Source: an uncultured Dorea sp. (GTDB taxonomy: Bacteria > Bacillota > Clostridia > Lachnospirales > Lachnospiraceae). From it: a stretch of 64,000 bases of DNA. This document shows positions 52,556-60,716 of this stretch, piece by piece. The DNA lies in NCBI GenBank assembly GCA_948602995.1, contig CAPEBR010000015.1, forward strand, positions 22,129-86,128, written 5' to 3'. Each line of letters starts with the position of its first letter. The first letter of the stretch is position 1. A program made the position numbers and the translations under genes. Below the pieces are notes generated by a model. It had not been told where the DNA came from, made no database searches, and worked only from the letters and a program-made list of their open reading frames with translations.

Positions 52556-55090
52556 ATGTCAACAATAGGCGGATTAACAGGATCAACCACCAGCAGCATC
52601 AGGGGATACGGCGGCCTGGCCAGCGGTCTGGACAGAGATACTCTGATTGAAGGCATGACCTATGGAACTACGAGTAAGATCACAAAGCAGCAGCAGAAAA
52701 AGCAGCAGCTTGAGTGGAAGCAGGCGGCAGTTCAGGGCATTACGAATCAGATGATTGCTTTTGCAAATAAATTCACATCCTCATGGAGTTCTTCAACGAA
52801 CTTGTTCAGCTCTGTATTCTGGGGAAGGAATAAGATTACAACAACCGGCGCGAATAGTAAATACGTGTCAGTATCCGGAACGGCGAACACTGCAGACGCC
52901 ATAAAGATTATGGGCGTGAAACAGCTTGCGCAGAAGGCAAAGCTGAGTTCTACAAGCAGTGTATCTGACGGGCAGCTTAAGACAGGGGACATTGACGCAC
53001 GGTCAACACAGACAGTAGAGGATCTGATTGGAGAGACGCTGACATTCAAATATGGAGAAAACAGTTATACTATCTTCCTGAATGGAAAGGACAAGGATGA
53101 CAAAGAGCTTAAGTACGATACACTGGAGAATGCGGCAGCCTCCATCAACAAGATGCTGGAGCAGGAAGAGGTCAGCGGTTCAGCAGAGGGCAGTGCGAAG
53201 CAGAAGCTTTCGGATATTATTCAGGTTTCAGTAGAGGACGGAAAGTTTACGTTTACAAACAAAGGCGGAGGCGGAAACCAGCTTTACGTTACAGGCGGCT
53301 CCGCGCTGACTTATATGGGCTTCAAGGAGGCGGAAGGTGATGGATATAATCTGACGAGTGGCAAGACAGTAAGCAGTACTGAGCAGGTTGCAATTACAAG
53401 AGAAGTATCCTTTGCTGAGAAGATTGCAGGAAAGACACTGGATTTTACTTATAATGGAGTAAAGAAAAGCATTTCTATAGCAAGTCTTGAGGAGCTTATG
53501 GATGGTGTGGACACCGAGACGAAAACAGATAAAAACGGGAATTCATATGAAGCGCCTACAGAAGCCGGGGAATTAAAGCTTATAGAGAATCTTCGGAATT
53601 CTCTGCAGACTGAGCTTGATAAAACGTTCGGGAAGGGAAGGATCTCAGTGGGCAAGAATTCAGATAAGAATATTACCTTTGAGACAAAGAACCCGGCAAC
53701 TGGAGAGATGGATAATACGTCTACCCTTACAATTAATTCTGCTAGTACAGGGCTTTTGGGTGAGAATGGAGCTTTGAAGTTAAAGTCGGGCGAATCTACC
53801 CACCTGAATCTGAATGCAAAGCTTTCAGAGGCCGGATTTGCTAACCTTGGCGACAAACTTCCGAATTCAATCACAATTAATGGAACGGAGATCAAGATTG
53901 CAGAGGCGGAATCCGTTCAGTCTCTGATGGATAAGATCAAGGCACAGACAGGAGTTAGCGTAAGTTATCAGGCAGCAACGGACAAATTTACCTTTACCTC
54001 CAGTGAAAACGGCGCCAGTGGAGCTATTACATTTGGAAAGTTAAATGCAGATGGAACGCCTGTGGCCGGTGATGAAGGCAATGCTTTTCTGGAGAACATT
54101 TTTGGTGTAGAAGCCGGAAGCACGGCTCAGGGGCAGGATGCAATTGTTACTGTCAAGTATGCAGGCTCTGATGAAGAGATTGATCTGGTTCGTGATGCGA
54201 ATGCATTTACAATAGACGGACTAACGATCAGTGTAAAGGGTGAATTTGGATATAAAGAAGAGCAGGCAAAGAATGCTGACGGGTCACTGAAAGTAGATGA
54301 TAAGGGCAATCCAGTGATGGAAAAGGTTCGTGATAAGTCTCAGGAAGAGATTGAGATCAAAGCCCAGGTAGATGCAGATTCCATCGTAGATGCTGTTAAG
54401 AATATGGTCGAGGAATATAATAAGATCATTGAGCAGGTAAACAAGGAATTATCGACAAAGCCGGATCGTGATTATGAACCTCTTACCAGTGAGCAGAAGA
54501 AGGAGCTGAGTGAAGATGAGATTAAGCTTTACGAGGAGAAGGCAAAGCAGGGTCTGCTCTTTGGCGACAGTGATCTCAGGACGCTGAGCACTGATCTCAG
54601 GTTCATTATCAGCGGCGGAATTGCACAGGAACTGGAGAGTATGGGAATCAGCACCTCCAGTACATACTCCGATAACGGCAAGCTTACCTTTGACGAGTCC
54701 AAGTTCCGCGCAGCACTTGAAGCAGATCCGGAGAGAGTGCAGGAGTTGTTTACAGGAACAGAGATTCAGAATCAGAATGGTACAGGTTCGTCTAAGGGAC
54801 TTGCAGCAAATCTGAGGGACATTATGGACAAATACGCGAACACCATGGGTTCCTGGGATACCAAGGGTATTCTGGTCCGCAAGGCAGGTACCGAGAGCTC
54901 GCCGCTTAGTCTTACAGAAAACTATATGTATAAGCAGATCGTGGAGTACAATAAGCAGATAGCAAAGCTGCAGACAATGCTTGAATCAGAGAGAGACCGT
55001 TACATCAAGCAGTTTACAAGCCTGGAGACACTGATCTCACAGATGAACAGCCAGAGTAATTACTTAAGCCAGATCGGCGGCGGATATTAA
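52556..55090 (+). CDS. fliD: flagellar filament cap protein FliD
   Basis: Cap protein of 844 residues, large for FliD (often 400-700). The N-terminal FliD domain is GYGGLASGLDRDTLIEGMTYGTTSKI near residues 20-45. The middle has repeated hypervariable domains. The C-terminal FliD domain has DRDYEPLTSEQKKELSEDEI and LYEEKAKQGLLFGDSDLRTLSTDLR, and ends YIKQFTSLETLISQMNSQSNYLSQ. I start at ATG 52556 with AAGGAG 8 bp upstream. First of a three-gene operon with its chaperones. Confidence 0.95.
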   Translation: MSTIGGLTGSTTSSIRGYGGLASGLDRDTLIEGMTYGTTSKITKQQQKKQQLEWKQAAVQGITNQMIAFANKFTSSWSSSTNLFSSVFWGRNKITTTGANSKYVSVSGTANTADAIKIMGVKQLAQKAKLSSTSSVSDGQLKTGDIDARSTQTVEDLIGETLTFKYGENSYTIFLNGKDKDDKELKYDTLENAAASINKMLEQEEVSGSAEGSAKQKLSDIIQVSVEDGKFTFTNKGGGGNQLYVTGGSALTYMGFKEAEGDGYNLTSGKTVSSTEQVAITREVSFAEKIAGKTLDFTYNGVKKSISIASLEELMDGVDTETKTDKNGNSYEAPTEAGELKLIENLRNSLQTELDKTFGKGRISVGKNSDKNITFETKNPATGEMDNTSTLTINSASTGLLGENGALKLKSGESTHLNLNAKLSEAGFANLGDKLPNSITINGTEIKIAEAESVQSLMDKIKAQTGVSVSYQAATDKFTFTSSENGASGAITFGKLNADGTPVAGDEGNAFLENIFGVEAGSTAQGQDAIVTVKYAGSDEEIDLVRDANAFTIDGLTISVKGEFGYKEEQAKNADGSLKVDDKGNPVMEKVRDKSQEEIEIKAQVDADSIVDAVKNMVEEYNKIIEQVNKELSTKPDRDYEPLTSEQKKELSEDEIKLYEEKAKQGLLFGDSDLRTLSTDLRFIISGGIAQELESMGISTSSTYSDNGKLTFDESKFRAALEADPERVQELFTGTEIQNQNGTGSSKGLAANLRDIMDKYANTMGSWDTKGILVRKAGTESSPLSLTENYMYKQIVEYNKQIAKLQTMLESERDRYIKQFTSLETLISQMNSQSNYLSQIGGGY

Positions 55091-55110
55091 ACCGGAAAAA
55101 GGGGAAAAAT

Positions 55111-55482
55111 ATGTATCAGAATGGATATGAACAGTACAAGATGCAGTCTGTAAATACGATGACTCGCGGAGAGATGCTTCTGCTTCTCTATGATGAGCTG
55201 ATCAAACGTCTGACGCGGGCACAGCTCGCGCTGGACGATGAGGATTATGAATTGTTTGAACGGGCAGTCCAGAGGTCAAAGGATATTGTGCATTATCTGG
55301 ATAAGACCTTGAATCTGGATTATCAGATCAGTCATGAACTGCGGAGAATGTATGAATTTTTCCTTTATGAACTTAGCAGGCTGCAGGCCGGAAGAAACAG
55401 CGCTGTAATCCAGGAGCTGAAACCCCTTGTCATGGAGCTGCGCGATGCATTTCGGGAAGCTAGCAAAACTGCAGTAGTATAA
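55111..55482 (+). CDS. fliS: flagellar chaperone FliS
   Basis: A 123-residue helical flagellin export chaperone. MYQNGYEQYKMQSVNTMTRGE, then MLLLLYDELIKRLTRAQLAL is the FliS signature. 20 bp after fliD. Flagellin itself is not in the window. Confidence 0.95.
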   Translation: MYQNGYEQYKMQSVNTMTRGEMLLLLYDELIKRLTRAQLALDDEDYELFERAVQRSKDIVHYLDKTLNLDYQISHELRRMYEFFLYELSRLQAGRNSAVIQELKPLVMELRDAFREASKTAVV

Positions 55483-55494
55483 CGGAGGGGCCAT

Positions 55495-55902
55495 ATGGAG
55501 AATAGGGAAGAGCTATTGTCGGAGCTTCTCAGACGGATACAGCGCAACTACGTCCGTATTGTAGAGATTGAGCGGCAGACCAGGGAATTAGGCGATGCAT
55601 TGTCTAGAAATGACCAGGAATCTGCACAATTGATTGTGAAGATGCGTCAGGATGAGATGGAACATGCCGCCCAGATAAAGCAGGAGATTCAGATGCTGCT
55701 CCAGACAGTGCCGGTGCAGGAGAGAGAGAAGCTTAAGGGATGGCTGGAGGGCAGAAGTGATCAGGAGCCAGACAGCTATGAGGCAAAAAAAATCATTGAG
55801 ATCGGCGGCCAGCTTACACAGGTTCTGAACCGGACAATCAGCATTGATAAAGCAATTAATGTAAAAATTGCTGGTAAAGATTCCTTTTATCAGAGAAATT
55901 AG
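55495..55902 (+). CDS. fliT: FliT/FlgN-like flagellar export chaperone
   Basis: A 135-residue, mostly helical protein placed right after fliS, where FliT lies. Sequence conservation is weak (long amphipathic helices at 1-70), so the call rests on position, size and predicted structure. GGAGG precedes the ATG by 7 bp. Confidence 0.65.
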   Translation: MENREELLSELLRRIQRNYVRIVEIERQTRELGDALSRNDQESAQLIVKMRQDEMEHAAQIKQEIQMLLQTVPVQEREKLKGWLEGRSDQEPDSYEAKKIIEIGGQLTQVLNRTISIDKAINVKIAGKDSFYQRN

Positions 55903-55905
55903 AAA

Positions 55906-55949
55906 AAGACAAAAAGTCCGCAGTATTTCGACTGCGGACTTTTTGTCTT
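55906..55949. terminator. bidirectional terminator between fliT and the C39-like gene
   Basis: 19-bp perfect arms (AAGACAAAAAGTCCGCAGT, 55906-55924, with 55931-55949), 6-nt loop, A and T tracts in the arms. The minus-strand gene's stop codon lies in its right arm. Confidence 0.9.
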
Positions 55950-56670
55950 ATTTAAGAGAAATACTCCAAAGGGGTCCCCCGGCATTCACCCCATAGGAAA
56001 GTTCGTCAATGATGGTCTGTACCTTCCATGGCTTCTGCGTGTTATCAAGGCTCGCGGGATCAACGACCGATACCTTGCTGCCAGACCAGTAATCAGAGAT
56101 AATGATGAAATGTCCCGACCTGGTGAAATGTCCGGGTCCCATCAGAGCAACCAGAATATGACCATTGGAGAGCTCCGACAGAATATCTTCCTTCGTATAT
56201 TTCTTAAAGGCTTTTGCCTGAAAGCCGAACGCTTTGGCACCTTCTATTATAAATTCATGCTTTGTGCCGGAGCCAGGGGACCAGTAGCCATGGTCAGCGG
56301 CCCACTTTGCCATATCAGAGGGAAGGCAGGTCTGATCCGTGAAGCTGGTAACCAGCATGGCGAGGACGGTCGGACCGCAGCCATAGACGGAAATTTTATC
56401 CTCGCCGCCATAAAAATCATCGGCCCAGCGTTTATCATTCTGATTATAATATGTAAGTAGTCCGGCGCTGCTTGTGACAGAGTGTGTGTACTTTCCTTCT
56501 GAAAAAATCTCTGGTTCTGCGGGATCCGGGGCCGGGGGCGGCAGCCCGGGGCGGGCGGGCGTCTCATGTTCGGAGGTGGCACGGGCATCAGAAGTAAGGT
56601 CTATCCGGAATGCCGGAGCAAACCACAGAAGAACGACAAAAAGCACGCCTGTCAAAATTTTCTTTTGCAT
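55948..56670 (-). CDS. secreted C39-like cysteine peptidase
   Basis: A 240-residue exported protein. The signal peptide or N-terminal anchor covers residues 5-20 (ILTGVLFVVLLWFAPA), followed by a Pro-rich spacer. The peptidase_C39_2 domain carries YYNQNDKRWADDFYGG, the catalytic Cys C98 in VYGCGPTVLAML, H187 in RSGHFIIISDYW and D204 in VVDPAS. Substrate unknown; peptide or cell-wall targets are possible. It does not belong to the motility set and faces fliT. Confidence 0.82.
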   Translation of the reverse strand: MQKKILTGVLFVVLLWFAPAFRIDLTSDARATSEHETPARPGLPPPAPDPAEPEIFSEGKYTHSVTSSAGLLTYYNQNDKRWADDFYGGEDKISVYGCGPTVLAMLVTSFTDQTCLPSDMAKWAADHGYWSPGSGTKHEFIIEGAKAFGFQAKAFKKYTKEDILSELSNGHILVALMGPGHFTRSGHFIIISDYWSGSKVSVVDPASLDNTQKPWKVQTIIDELSYGVNAGGPLWSISLK

Positions 56671-56697
56671 TTTTCCACCTTGTTTTTTGAATCTGTA

Positions 56698-56726
56698 TTG
56701 ACTGGTTTATTGTAACACAGTATAGT
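56698..56726 (+). promoter_or_regulatory. sigma-A promoter of the FtsE-like gene
   Basis: TTGACT (56698-56703), 17-bp spacer, TATAGT (56721-56726); ATG at 56776. Confidence 0.75.
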
Positions 56727-56775
56727 ATACAATATAACCATGAAAATTAGAAGGGGAAAATAACGGAAGGAAAAT

Positions 56776-57516
56776 ATGGCGCAGATAATCTTTGAACACG
56801 TGACAAAAAAGTTTCGGAAAGAAGCAGTGCTTCAGGATATTTCGTTCGAGATTGAAAAAGGGGAGTTTGTATTTATTATAGGCAAAAGCGGGGCAGGGAA
56901 GAGTACACTTCTGAATCTGATTAGAAAGCAGGAGGAAGTGACGTCCGGAAAGATTACAGTGGAAGGGCGCAGAGTTGACACTATGAAGAGAAATAGAATT
57001 CCTGCACACAGACGCCGGCTCGGGATTATATCACCAGAGGTGGGGCTTTTGAGGGATCGCTCTGTGTATGACAATATTTATCTGGCGATCCTGGCAACGG
57101 GCAATACGAATGGCCGGATGCATACTATGATTATGAAGCTTCTGGGAATTGTGGGACTTGCGGGAAAATACCAGGCGTTTCCCGATGAGCTGTCGGGAGG
57201 GGAGCAGGCAAGAGCGCTTGTGGCAAGAGCGCTGGCAGTAGAGCCGGAGATTCTTCTTGCAGATGAGCCGACGGCAAATCTTGACGCGGATTCTGCCTGG
57301 GATCTGATGCAGCTTCTTGCGGAGCTTAACTACCGCGGCATGACAATTCTTGTGGCGAGCCATGCCCGGGAGTTGGTTACGATTATGAAGCGAAGGTGCA
57401 TTACCCTGGTATCAGGAAAGATTGCATTGGATGAAAAGAATTCCATTTATAACCAAAAAGCCATTGACCGGGCGCGTGAAAGAAAAGTTTTGCGAGAATT
57501 GAGAAGAAAAAGGTAG
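56776..57516 (+). CDS. FtsE-like ABC ATP-binding protein
   Basis: A 246-residue ABC ATPase: Walker A GKSGAGKST near residue 36, Q-loop region (LGIISPEVGLLRDRSVYDN, where FtsE has ...VFQDF.LL), signature LSGGEQARALVARAL, Walker B ILLADEPTANLD and the H-loop VASHAREL. The PLLRDRTVYDNV-like stretch points to FtsE. No ftsX-type permease gene follows, so its membrane partner is elsewhere or lost. The C-terminal end is a basic helix (RARERKVLRELRRKR). Confidence 0.75.
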   Translation: MAQIIFEHVTKKFRKEAVLQDISFEIEKGEFVFIIGKSGAGKSTLLNLIRKQEEVTSGKITVEGRRVDTMKRNRIPAHRRRLGIISPEVGLLRDRSVYDNIYLAILATGNTNGRMHTMIMKLLGIVGLAGKYQAFPDELSGGEQARALVARALAVEPEILLADEPTANLDADSAWDLMQLLAELNYRGMTILVASHARELVTIMKRRCITLVSGKIALDEKNSIYNQKAIDRARERKVLRELRRKR

Positions 57517-57524
57517 AAAATTGT

Positions 57525-57550
57525 TATTTTTTTTAAAATATATCCGATAT
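57525..57550 (+). promoter_or_regulatory. FliA-type promoter of the NTP-transferase-like/MCP 3 pair
   Basis: TATT (57525-57528, preceded by T), 15 bp to CCGATAT (57544-57550). The base before CCGATAT is T in place of the consensus G, and the spacing is one shorter than in the other copies. A TATAAT at 57548 could also serve sigma-A. Confidence 0.5.
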
Positions 57551-57616
57551 AATATTATAGGTATGATTTTCAGATAGCTGGAAGGAGGGACTACTATTAA
57601 TTATGAGATAAGGTAT

Positions 57617-58894
57617 ATGTTAATATTGCTGAAGGCTATCATTAATCAGGAACCGGTCCAGGTGCCGAGAAGACATATTAACTGGGAGGCCATCTTAAAG
57701 GTCTCTGACTTCCAGAATATCATCAGTATTGTCTATCACGCAATACTGGGTCTTGAGAAGGAGATCTCGGAGGAATGTACGGATCAGTTTTACCAGAAGT
57801 ATAAGAGGGAACTTCTTTTGCATACCTCATATGGTAATGCGAAGGAGGTTATTATGTGGCAGCTGGAACGTTACAGAATCCATGCGCTGCTATTATCAGA
57901 TGTAGATGCCGGTGAATTATACCCAAGGCCGGGAATGTCGTATCCCGACCAGGTTGAGTTTCTTGTGGAGGAGAAGAATCTCCCACAGATATACAGGCTT
58001 ATGAGGGATATGGATTATGAGCAGCAGGAGGACCGCCTGGAGAGTGGAAACGTTTACACTCGGATACCCGGCGTCCGGGTTGTATTTTTTAGTGAAATAC
58101 CGATTGCAAATAAGATAGTCAGACGGACCTTTTTAGAACCCGTGAAAAAATATCCGCATATTGAGCAATATGAATATATACATATATTATCAGAGGAGGA
58201 TGGGTACCTGTACCGTATCGGAAGGCTGGTTGAGTTTTACGTTACCGGAATATTAAGGATGCGGGGAATACTTGATTTCTGGCAATACCAGAAACAGCTG
58301 GGAGAAGGATTCCGCCGTACAGCGGTGGAAGAGATTCTGGGAAAGGCAAGTTGGACAGAATTTGTCCGGCAGATCGGGGTGCTTGCCACGCTGTGGCTTG
58401 AGGATGGCGTAAGGCAGCAGTATGGAACTGCGCTGGAGCTGGAGGAATACATAATAACCAGGCGGCAGGACAATAAGCACCTGGATAGGACGCTTCTGCC
58501 GTTTGAAAAGGCCAGGCCGGATTTTTACTGGCGGAGCCGTGAGGATGAATGGGCACATAAAAAACGGGAATGGATGTTCCCTCCCAGGGAATATATGATC
58601 CAGTTCTATCCGATTTTAGAGAGATTTCCGTTTTTGCTTGTTTTCTGTTGGATTGGCAGGGATTTTCGCTTCTTGAGAATCGTATGCAAAAACAGAGGAA
58701 GGAAAGTGTGGCTTAAAGTCCGTGTTACATTTTTAGATATCAAGGAAAAGCTGCATAGCTTGCTTCCGGGAATGAAGGATGCGGAAAGGACAAACGATAT
58801 GAGAGAAGCAGCAGAAGTAGTTGATATTGAAAATAAAAATAAAGAAGAAGCAGAGGTAGAGAAAGATGTTGAAGAAATTGAAAGTCAGAAGTAA
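57617..58894 (+). CDS. nucleotidyltransferase-like protein (NTP_transf_5 type), degenerate
   Basis: A 425-residue protein that resembles, in plan, uncharacterised nucleotidyltransferases (INWEAILKVSDFQNIISIVYHAIL, ELLLHTSYGNAKEVIMWQL, then a Tyr-Pro loop). The catalytic GD-x-D-L(L/V) motif reads YPDQVEFLV, so catalysis is doubtful. An acidic Lys/Glu tail (395-425) closes it. The first ATG (57617) has a poor ribosome site; the strong AAGGAGGG at 57582 points to an ATT codon at 57596 in the same frame. The 3' end overlaps MCP 3 by 29 bp. Role unknown, linked to motility by promoter and neighbour. Confidence 0.55.
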   Translation: MLILLKAIINQEPVQVPRRHINWEAILKVSDFQNIISIVYHAILGLEKEISEECTDQFYQKYKRELLLHTSYGNAKEVIMWQLERYRIHALLLSDVDAGELYPRPGMSYPDQVEFLVEEKNLPQIYRLMRDMDYEQQEDRLESGNVYTRIPGVRVVFFSEIPIANKIVRRTFLEPVKKYPHIEQYEYIHILSEEDGYLYRIGRLVEFYVTGILRMRGILDFWQYQKQLGEGFRRTAVEEILGKASWTEFVRQIGVLATLWLEDGVRQQYGTALELEEYIITRRQDNKHLDRTLLPFEKARPDFYWRSREDEWAHKKREWMFPPREYMIQFYPILERFPFLLVFCWIGRDFRFLRIVCKNRGRKVWLKVRVTFLDIKEKLHSLLPGMKDAERTNDMREAAEVVDIENKNKEEAEVEKDVEEIESQK

Positions 58895-60548
58895 ATTGTT
58901 GGTATCATTTGGAATTGTATTGCTGTTAACGATTATTATCAGTGTTTATTCTGTTTTGCAGTTACAGAAGGCTTCCGAGAATCTGAAGGAATTTATGGAT
59001 GGCGCGGTGGCAGCTGATGACCTGGTGAAGTCGAGCCGTATTTCCACCTTTATAGCAGCAAAGAACATACGTGATATGATTATCAGGGGAAAGTCAGATG
59101 CTGCGACAAAGCAGGATATTGATGAAAAGGTTGAAACGATCCGTGCGAACCTTAAGGAGGTTCAGAAGCTTGACATTCTGAGTAAGGAACAAGTAACGGA
59201 ACTTAATAATGTATTAGAAGAGTGGTTTGGAGTTGCGGATGAAATTATCAATAAGCTGGACAGTGGGAAAGCGACGGAAGCGGCTGAATTGATTTCAACA
59301 AAATGTGAGCCGGTACTGGATCAAATAATTACTGATATTAATACTCTGACAGACGGTTCAGTTGAGATTCGCAACCAGACACAGGCAGAGAGTGTTAAGA
59401 CAACAAATCAGAGTATGATTATGCTTGTGGTGATGGTAGGAATTGCGATTGTTTTGGCGATGATTATCTGTGCCAGAGTGACAAGAACGATTGTAAGACC
59501 GTTAGTTCAGATTGACAATGCAATGGAGGGACTTGCAAAAGGTGAGATGAAACAGTCGCTGGATTACGAATCAGAGGACGAGTTTGGTCTGCTGGTGGAG
59601 AGTGTACAGTCTACCTGTGCAGGACTGGAAGCTGTAGTGCGTGATCTGACATATCTGCTGGATGAGATAGCAAATGGAAATTTCAACTTGTTTGCAAAAG
59701 AGGAAGCTTATATTGGCGACTTTAGGCCGCTTCTAGAGTCAATCCGTAACATGAATAAGAATTTGAGTGAAACTATGAGACAGATTAACGATGCATCTGA
59801 TCAGGTGGCAAGCGGCGCTGATCAGGTATCATCAGGAGCCCAGGCATTATCGCAGGGCGCTACAGAGCAGGCAAGCTCTGTCGAAGAGCTTGCAGCTACA
59901 GTGAATGAGATCTCAAGAGAGGTAAATAACACTGCAGGCAATGCAAAAGAGGCGAGCAGTAAGGTACAGGAGGCTCAGGAGAAGCTGACAGTATCTAATG
60001 CGCAGATGCAGGATATGATCATGGCGATGGAGGATATTAGCCAGAAGTCAGGAGATATTGGTAAGATTATTAAGACAATTGAAGACATTGCATTCCAGAC
60101 AAATATTCTTGCATTGAATGCAGCAGTAGAAGCAGCCCGTGCAGGGGAGGCAGGAAAAGGCTTTGCAGTCGTTGCTGACGAGGTGCGGAATCTTGCATCT
60201 AAGAGTGCGGAGGCGGCAAGCAATACAACTGCTCTCATTGAGGGTACAATCCAGGCAGTCGAAAATGGTACAGAGATTGTAGGACGTACTGCAGAGGCCA
60301 TTCAGGAAACAGTGGAGAGTACAAAGAGCGCAGTTACATATGTGGATGAGATCACAACTGCAGCAGACAGACAGGCAGAGGAGATCTCACAGGTAACTAC
60401 AGGCATGGATCAGATTTCCAGCGTTGTACAGACGAACTCTGCGACTGCAGAAGAGAGCGCTGCTGCAAGCGAGGAGCTTTCAAGTCAGGCCCAGATTCTC
60501 AAGTCTTTGGTCGCGCGTTTCAAACTGAGAGACAAGAACAGGGGGTAA
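58866..60548 (+). CDS. methyl-accepting chemotaxis protein 3
   Basis: Chemoreceptor of 560 residues: TM1 about 10-31, a four-helix-type sensor, TM2 about 184-204, HAMP, then the signalling domain with IEDIAFQTNILALNAAVEAARAGE. Its N-terminus (MLKKLKVRSKL) and sensor layout resemble MCP 1, so the two are probably paralogs. It begins inside the preceding gene (GAGGTAGAG ribosome site), so translation is probably coupled. Confidence 0.94.
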   Translation: MLKKLKVRSKLLVSFGIVLLLTIIISVYSVLQLQKASENLKEFMDGAVAADDLVKSSRISTFIAAKNIRDMIIRGKSDAATKQDIDEKVETIRANLKEVQKLDILSKEQVTELNNVLEEWFGVADEIINKLDSGKATEAAELISTKCEPVLDQIITDINTLTDGSVEIRNQTQAESVKTTNQSMIMLVVMVGIAIVLAMIICARVTRTIVRPLVQIDNAMEGLAKGEMKQSLDYESEDEFGLLVESVQSTCAGLEAVVRDLTYLLDEIANGNFNLFAKEEAYIGDFRPLLESIRNMNKNLSETMRQINDASDQVASGADQVSSGAQALSQGATEQASSVEELAATVNEISREVNNTAGNAKEASSKVQEAQEKLTVSNAQMQDMIMAMEDISQKSGDIGKIIKTIEDIAFQTNILALNAAVEAARAGEAGKGFAVVADEVRNLASKSAEAASNTTALIEGTIQAVENGTEIVGRTAEAIQETVESTKSAVTYVDEITTAADRQAEEISQVTTGMDQISSVVQTNSATAEESAAASEELSSQAQILKSLVARFKLRDKNRG

Positions 60549-60567
60549 TACCGATATATTATATTAG

Positions 60568-60605
60568 AATTAGAGCGTGTTTCAGACACGCTCTAATTCT
60601 TTGGG
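60568..60605 (+). terminator. terminator after MCP 3, related to the 18219 repeat
   Basis: AATTAGAGCGTGT (60568-60580) and ACACGCTCTAATT (60586-60598) with a 5-nt loop, then TCTTT. The arm shares AGAGCGTGTTT with the 74-bp element at 18219, as if that element had lost its centre. Confidence 0.75.
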
Positions 60606-60608
60606 TAT

Positions 60609-60635
60609 TATCAGATGAAACCATTGTGCCGATAT
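60609..60635 (+). promoter_or_regulatory. FliA-type promoter of the second FliD-like gene
   Basis: TATC (60609-60612, preceded by T), 15-bp spacer, GCCGATAT (60628-60635). The gene starts at 60717 after GGAAAGGAGG. Confidence 0.65.
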
Positions 60636-60716
60636 AATATATGTAAAGCCCTGTAGCTGTAAAAGTACTGAAGGCTGCGGGGCTGCAAATAAAACTATGG
60701 GAAAGGAGGAAGAAAC

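Noticed and set aside
56776..57516. Naming the orphan ABC ATPase ftsE outright
   Set aside because: No ftsX follows and the Q-loop region differs, so only FtsE-like is justified.
60551..60557. Another CCGATAT just after the MCP 3 stop codon
   Set aside because: No TTATN or TAAA at the right distance upstream, and a terminator follows before any gene.
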